A stretch of DNA of 64,000 bases from GCA-2746605 sp963704835 (GTDB lineage: Bacteria > Bacteroidota > Ignavibacteria > Ignavibacteriales > Melioribacteraceae), in contig CAVPHW010000001.1 in the NCBI GenBank assembly GCA_963704835.1, forward strand, positions 62,001 to 126,000. The letters are read 5' to 3'. Below, one piece after another: positions 63,481 through 64,000 of the stretch. Each line of letters opens with the position of its first letter. Positions within the stretch are counted from its first letter, which is position 1. Made by a program: the position numbers and the translations under genes. The notes under the pieces were generated by a model. It was given only the letters and a program-made list of their open reading frames with translations, was not told the origin of the DNA and did not search any database.

Positions 63481-64000
63481 ATGAAAAAAACAGCTGTTGC
63501 AATAATCATTTTTGTTTTATTAAATAATTGTTTCATAGCTCAAATTGATTCAAGCCAAACAAACAAAAAAAACATTGAACATGCCGAGAAAATTATAGGG
63601 CTGAACTTTAATGATGCTGAAAGAGATTCTATGCAAAGCAATCTCGAGGATTATTTAAAGGGTTACGAAGTCATACATAGTTCTAATTTGAAAAATAATA
63701 TTCCACCAGCAATACTATTTAACCCAATTCCAATTGGATATAAAAATGAAACTACTGAAAGTAAATTAGAGTTATCCGATTATTCAAAAACCACTCTCCC
63801 AGTTAACAAAGATGATCTCGCTTATTATTCGATAGGGCAATTGGCAGAATTAATTAAAACTAGAAAAATTACTTCCGTTGAGTTAACCAACTATTTTCTT
63901 GAAAGATTAAAAAAGTATAATCCAAAACTAGAATGTGTAATTACGCTAACCGAAAAATTGGCATTAGATCAAGCCCTAAAAGCTGATGAGGAAATTGATG
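63481..64000 (+). CDS. Amidase (GatA-like), exported, N-terminal part (runs off the window)
   Basis: 173 codons are visible and the frame is open at the edge. A Sec signal (AVAIIIFVLLNNCFIAQ) starts the protein; CFIAQ could also be a lipobox-like site, but Ala/Gln follows, so Sec is favoured. From about residue 115 the amidase-signature N-terminus is seen: YYSIGQLAELIKTRKITSVE, LTNYFLERLKKYNPKLECVI and AKADEEID-type region at the end. The Ser-cisSer-Lys catalytic part lies beyond the window. Exported members act as peptide amidases, not as tRNA amidotransferases. Forms the third gene after aguBA, 47 bp on, perhaps in the same unit. Confidence 0.85.
   Translation, partial: MKKTAVAIIIFVLLNNCFIAQIDSSQTNKKNIEHAEKIIGLNFNDAERDSMQSNLEDYLKGYEVIHSSNLKNNIPPAILFNPIPIGYKNETTESKLELSDYSKTTLPVNKDDLAYYSIGQLAELIKTRKITSVELTNYFLERLKKYNPKLECVITLTEKLALDQALKADEEID

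Noticed and set aside
1..64000. CRISPR arrays, tRNA or rRNA genes
   Set aside because: No regularly spaced repeats, no cloverleaf with a T-arm GTTCRA consensus in place, and no rRNA-like tract were found by eye.

Overview
The window is AT-rich (roughly one third G+C by eye) and looks like a chromosome piece from a member of the Ignavibacteria / Bacteroidota-Chlorobi group. The clues are the NYPNPFNPST-type secretion/sorting motif in a secreted protein near 53 kb, the many Sec and lipoprotein signals, the YceI-MarR-CDGSH and QEGLA/ATP-grasp gene sets, and two membrane PAS histidine kinases without receiver domains. The taxonomic placement is an inference. I saw no rRNA, tRNA, CRISPR array, transposase or integrase.

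Layout. 0-4 kb: the end of an RND efflux permease, its TolC partner and a CDF-like membrane protein. 4-8.5 kb: two decayed gene pieces, a YceI-MarR-CDGSH operon with a candidate MarR operator, a DinB-like protein, a GH5 glycosidase and a DUF1684 lipoprotein. 8.5-14.6 kb: two PAS histidine kinases (the second broken), a HAD phosphatase and a frameshifted methyltransferase. 15-17 kb: exported MsrA and MsrB flanking an esterase. 17-25 kb: a compact and unusual locus with a signal-peptide-bearing dikinase whose domain order resembles glucan water dikinases, two class-A-type serine hydrolases, and a nucleotide-translocase-like membrane protein fused to HEAT-type repeats. 25-34 kb: barrels, an AmpG-like transporter, small secreted proteins, MarR and MerR regulators, YIP1 and DinB proteins. 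34-42 kb: TetR with a matching operator pair, a metallo-hydrolase, four tandem short-chain dehydrogenases, and two paralogous small membrane proteins that each follow an SDR. A 57-bp direct repeat brackets the middle of this array. 42-53 kb: START-like and EEP proteins, then many frameshifted genes (EamA, cupin, DUF6448, Crp/Fnr, epimerase, NhaD-like antiporter, a large secreted protein) among intact DUF3124 and CcoN-like genes. 53.7-58.7 kb: Hsp20, a lipoprotein, and an N-formylglutamate-amidohydrolase / QEGLA-metallopeptidase / ATP-grasp operon. 58.7-64 kb: OsmC, YciI, DUF2721, a class-C-type serine hydrolase, the agmatine-to-putrescine pair aguB-aguA, and the start of an exported amidase.

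Two things stand out. First, the 17-25 kb locus could be an undescribed extracytoplasmic phosphotransfer system: a secreted ATP-grasp/phosphohistidine enzyme beside a nucleotide-carrier-like transporter. Second, single-base frameshifts cluster at 12.3-13.7 kb and 36-53 kb, plus one at about 55.1 kb. In nearly all of them the protein resumes cleanly in another frame, so they are either consensus indel errors or very recent decay. Gene loss should not be concluded there without read-level checks.
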